This document shows, one piece after another, positions 4,925 to 7,012 of a DNA stretch of 7,012 bases. Source of the stretch: Actinomycetes bacterium (GTDB lineage Bacteria; Actinomycetota; Acidimicrobiia; Acidimicrobiales; Palsa-688). Position 1 is the stretch's first letter. Each line of letters starts with the position of its first letter. A program made the position numbers and the translations under genes. The stretch spans positions 1-7,012 of the forward strand of contig JAKAZH010000096.1 in assembly GCA_021815935.1 (NCBI GenBank), given 5' to 3'. Under the pieces are notes generated by a model. It was not told where the DNA came from, searched no databases, and saw only the letters and a program-made list of their open reading frames with translations.

Positions 4925-5915
4925 AGACCTGGCTATAGACCTCGGAACAGCGAACACGCTGGTGTATTCGCGAGGGCGAGGTATCGTGCTCAACGAGCCG
5001 ACGGTGATCGCATTGAACTCCCGCAGCCAGGAAGTGCTTGCGATGGGTCACGAAGCATGGCAGATGATCGGCCGCACGCCCGGCTACATCATCGCGGTCA
5101 GACCTTTGCGCAAGGGGGCTATCACCGACTTCGACATCACCCAGAGGATGATCCGCCTTCTCCTGCAGCGGACCGGGGTTTCGCGCTTCAACCGGCCCAA
5201 AGTGATCATATGTGTCCCGTCTGCGATCACGGAGGTCGAAAGGCGGGCCGTCCAAGAAGCGGCTCGTGGCGCCGGGGCGAACGGGGCTTACCTGATCGAG
5301 CAGCCGATGGCGGCGGCTATCGGCGCCGGTCTTCCGATCAACGAGCCGCTCGGCAACATGATCGTCGACGTCGGCGGCGGGACGACCGAGACAGCGGTGA
5401 TCTCGCTTGGCGGGGTGGTCGCCCTGGAAGCGATCCGGGTCGGGAGTTTCGACATCGACGCTTCGATCCAGACGTATGTCCGAAGGGAGTACGGGATCGC
5501 CGTGGGGGAACGGACAGCGGAGGAGATCAAGCTGGCGATCGGCTCGGCGTGGCCTTCCGAACGCGACGCAGTCAAGGCCGAGGTGAGGGGACGAGACCTC
5601 ATGTCGGGCCTCCCGAAGACGGTCATCCTCGCCCCCGAGGAAGTGCGCGAAGCGATCGAGGAGCAGGTCGGCGCGATCGTCGACTCGGTCGTCAAGTGCC
5701 TCGGCAATTCTCCGCCCGAGCTCGCCCAGGACCTGATCAGCCAGGGGATCCACCTCGTGGGTGGCGGAGGGATGCTTTCCGGGCTGGACAAGCGGATCTC
5801 GTCGGAGACGTCGCTACCTGTCCATCTCGTCGATGCGCCGCTCGAGTGCGTCGTGATCGGGGCAGGCAGGTGTCTGGAAGAGTTCGAGGCAGTACGGGAC
5901 CTTTTTATGAACTGA
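4917..5915 (+). CDS. mreB: MreB/Mbl-like bacterial actin with Gln at the catalytic Glu position
   Basis: MreB proteins are ATP-binding actin homologues that polymerise on the inner membrane face and guide cell-wall synthesis. This one has 332 residues, normal for the family. Landmarks are phosphate-1 motif DLGTANTLVY (8-17), RGIVLNEPTVIALN (21-34), RPLRKGAITDFD (62-73), CVPSAITEVERRAV (99-112), IEQPMAAAIGAGLP (127-140), phosphate-2 motif DVGGGTTETAVISLGG (151-166), GERTAEEIK (197-205) and adenosine motif LVGGGGMLSGLDKR (280-293). Gln129 (CAG, 5301-5303) aligns with the Glu catalytic residue of Caulobacter MreB (E140); its partner Thr is kept (T156). The protein starts directly with MARDLAIDLGT, without the N-terminal amphipathic helix of E. 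coli MreB. An alternative GTG start at 4896 adds only seven mostly polar residues. The gene overlaps the small membrane protein gene by eight bases. No mreC, mreD or rodA follows; the next gene is convergent. Confidence 0.93.
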   Translation: MARDLAIDLGTANTLVYSRGRGIVLNEPTVIALNSRSQEVLAMGHEAWQMIGRTPGYIIAVRPLRKGAITDFDITQRMIRLLLQRTGVSRFNRPKVIICVPSAITEVERRAVQEAARGAGANGAYLIEQPMAAAIGAGLPINEPLGNMIVDVGGGTTETAVISLGGVVALEAIRVGSFDIDASIQTYVRREYGIAVGERTAEEIKLAIGSAWPSERDAVKAEVRGRDLMSGLPKTVILAPEEVREAIEEQVGAIVDSVVKCLGNSPPELAQDLISQGIHLVGGGGMLSGLDKRISSETSLPVHLVDAPLECVVIGAGRCLEEFEAVRDLFMN

Positions 5916-5925
5916 CCGGGTGACC

Positions 5926-5941
5926 TCGCTGAAGTGAGCGA
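5926..5941. terminator. Weak hairpin between convergent mreB and phosphatase genes
   Basis: TCGCT (5926-5930) and AGCGA (5937-5941) can pair around a six-base loop in the 35-base gap between the two convergent stop codons. The stem is only five pairs and no T-tract follows on either strand, so it is at best a weak bidirectional terminator. A direct repeat ACCGGG flanks it (about 5915-5920 and 5942-5947). Confidence 0.25.
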
Positions 5942-5950
5942 ACCGGGCTC

Positions 5951-6781
5951 TCAGGTTTCGAGAAGGCGGTGGCGCAGGACCGAGACGTCTTCGTCGGGGA
6001 CTCCGCAATGGCGGACATACGAGTCGATCGAGCCGTGAACCGCTCGAACCCACTCGAGCACGGAGAGCAACGTGTCTCCGTCGGCGCTCAGGATCACCGG
6101 GTTGAGATGCTTCAGATGTTCGCTTGCTTGAAGGTCCACGGTGGCGAGAAGGGAGATCAGCGACGGTATGTTCGCGGCGGTCTGCGCGTAGTCGTCGGCT
6201 ATGACGTCGTCGTCGACGCCGAGCGAGCCGAGGACGAGGGCCGCTATCAGACCCGTCCTGTCCTTTCCTGCGGCGCAGTGCACGAGTGCCGGGAGGGTGC
6301 GCAGGCTCGCAAGGATCGCGTAAACCGCCGCGATCTCCGAAGCGCTGTGCGTGAGGTAAGCGACGTAGAGGTCCTGAAGGGACGTCACACCTTCGGGGAA
6401 TATGTCTGCGACAGCGTTGTCGGGGTTCGACGAGTACTGCAGGCCCACGTGCAGCATCGCAGGAACGCATCGGCTCAAGGGGCGAGCGCGATCGCGACCG
6501 CGTTCCACGTGCGATCTGAGGTCGATGACTGTCCGAAGGCCTATCGTCTCGAACGTCTCCACGTCACGATCGCTCAGGTAGCCAGGGTTGTCGCCGCGAT
6601 ACAACCGGTTTCTCCTGGTCATCCGCCCGTCTCGGGTCGCCAGGCCACCCAGGTCTCGTATGTTGACTGCACCGTCGAGGTCGAGGCGCCTGGTACCCGG
6701 ATCCGACTCCGGTCGGCTGACTTCCGTCTTCACGCATCCCGTTCTAGCGTCATTCCGGTCGCTCTGAGGTGAACAACTCAC
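5951..6781 (-). CDS. Tyrosine-protein / phosphoinositide phosphatase, MptpB-like
   Basis: This 276-residue protein (GTG 6781) belongs to the Y_phosphatase3 group, which includes secreted Mycobacterium tuberculosis PtpB. Landmarks are NIRDLGG (40-46), LYRGDNPGYLSDRD (60-73), TVIDLRSHVE (84-93) and the P-loop HCAAGKDRTG (168-177), with nucleophile Cys169 and Arg175 in a complete HCX5R motif. The C-terminal helix region ends in SYVRHCGVPDEDVSVLR (254-270), as usual for the family. The active site is intact, so it should hydrolyse phosphotyrosine, phosphoserine/threonine or phosphoinositides; the substrate cannot be told from sequence. No signal peptide is visible. A second in-frame GTG at 6733 would give 260 residues and still keep the whole domain; it has GGGA only three bases upstream, and GTG 6781 has no Shine-Dalgarno sequence, so the start is uncertain. 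It follows the HEAT-repeat gene by 46 bases on the same strand and converges on mreB. Confidence 0.9.
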   Translation of the reverse strand: MSCSPQSDRNDARTGCVKTEVSRPESDPGTRRLDLDGAVNIRDLGGLATRDGRMTRRNRLYRGDNPGYLSDRDVETFETIGLRTVIDLRSHVERGRDRARPLSRCVPAMLHVGLQYSSNPDNAVADIFPEGVTSLQDLYVAYLTHSASEIAAVYAILASLRTLPALVHCAAGKDRTGLIAALVLGSLGVDDDVIADDYAQTAANIPSLISLLATVDLQASEHLKHLNPVILSADGDTLLSVLEWVRAVHGSIDSYVRHCGVPDEDVSVLRHRLLET

Positions 6782-6810
6782 GAAACACAGGTGAAATGCG
6801 GGCGAACTTT

Positions 6811-6840
6811 GCTCAGTTTCAGGTCGCTCAGCTTGGGGTC
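6811..6840. repeat. Imperfect 15-bp tandem repeat at the end of the HEAT-repeat gene
   Basis: GCTCAGTTTCAGGTC (6811-6825) and GCTCAGCTTGGGGTC (6826-6840) are adjacent and share 12 of 15 bases. On the minus strand the gene stop TGA (6830-6828) is followed in the same frame by two further TGA codons within the next 15 bases, as a result of the repeated unit. With only two diverged units, chance similarity is possible. Confidence 0.45.
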
Positions 6841-7012
6841 GCGCCGCTTCGGGTGGCTCCGGTCATGTCTTGCGCGGCCTGGCGAACCTGCCAGTCCCTA
6901 TCCGATAGAGCCCGCTCGATGGCCGCGAGCGCCAGGTCGGACTCGTAGGCTCCGAGGCTGATAACGCAGCGCCTTCTTACCGCCGGTTTGTCGCCCATGG
7001 CATGCAGGAGGG
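6828..7012 (-). CDS. HEAT-repeat protein, C-terminal end (cut by window edge)
   Basis: An open minus-strand frame enters from the right edge and ends at TGA 6830-6828, giving the last 60 residues. The visible part has the pattern of a HEAT repeat pair: LLHAMGDKPAVRRRCVISLG, then a turn, DLALAAIERALSDRDWQVRQ, then AAQDM. Both D-x-x-x-VR turns (GDKPAVR and DRDWQVR) and the following Ala/Leu-rich helices are typical. HEAT repeats form a superhelical protein-binding scaffold; a specific role cannot be assigned from this fragment. The last 12 residues are Gly/Ala/Thr-rich and look like a flexible tail. The gene lies 46 bases upstream of the phosphatase gene on the same strand, so the two are probably co-transcribed. 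An ATG in frame near the edge (about 6998) could in principle start a tiny ORF, but a longer protein is more likely. Confidence 0.72.
   Translation of the reverse strand, partial: LLHAMGDKPAVRRRCVISLGAYESDLALAAIERALSDRDWQVRQAAQDMTGATRSGATPS

Noticed and set aside
4830..5753. 307-residue minus-strand frame opposite mreB
   Set aside because: It is the Asp/Arg-rich antisense of mreB codons with no start or domain support.
5901..5909. T5 run near the end of mreB as a programmed frameshift site
   Set aside because: The run lies four codons from a normal MreB C-terminus and no extended product in another frame makes sense.
5057..5923. 288-residue plus-strand frame inside mreB
   Set aside because: It is the shifted frame of mreB, full of Arg/Gly/Asp, with no domain; the mreB frame carries every actin motif.
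5969..6772. 267-residue plus-strand frame opposite the phosphatase, co-directional with mreB
   Set aside because: It could have been a downstream operon gene, but the opposite strand carries a complete phosphatase with HCX5R and NIRDLGG motifs, and this frame has no recognisable features.

Overview
This is a compact, high-GC bacterial stretch with six complete genes, two genes cut by the window edges, and very short intergenic gaps; no gene-free stretch exceeds 300 bases. GTG starts, weak or absent Shine-Dalgarno sequences, an apparently leaderless promoter, a DUF2342 protein and an MptpB-type phosphatase point to an actinobacterium (Actinomycetota). Acidimicrobiia or a relative is my best guess from gene style, but this is inference. 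I see no mobile element, CRISPR array, tRNA or rRNA.

Layout from left to right. Positions 1-1579 are on the minus strand: a DUF2342 zincin-like protein (344-1579), then an unrecognised proline-rich protein that runs off the left edge and carries an 18-bp in-frame minisatellite. Positions 1633-2730 are on the plus strand: an extended short-chain dehydrogenase (SDR) with a C-terminal transmembrane tail. It converges, with a 7-base gap made of a tandem duplication, on a minus-strand HtrA/DegP-like membrane protein with a PDZ domain (2738-4063). Back-to-back promoters then separate this gene from a tight plus-strand unit of moaE, a small single-pass membrane protein and an MreB-like bacterial actin (4131-5915), in which all reading frames overlap. 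Convergent to mreB is a tyrosine/phosphoinositide phosphatase of the MptpB type (5951-6781), preceded by the C-terminus of a HEAT-repeat protein that enters from the right edge.

The most notable signal is a run of neighbouring proteins whose folds are clear but whose catalytic residues are changed. The HtrA-like protein lacks all three triad residues. The SDR has Phe in place of the catalytic Tyr. The DUF2342 protein has Asn in place of the first His of an HExxH motif. The MreB has Gln in place of the Glu that aligns with the catalytic Glu of Caulobacter MreB. MoaE and the phosphatase, by contrast, keep their active-site motifs. The mreB is not followed by mreC or mreD; its immediate partner is the small membrane protein, which may be a membrane anchor for an orphan actin. 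That is a hypothesis from gene order and from the missing membrane-binding elements in this MreB, not a demonstrated function.
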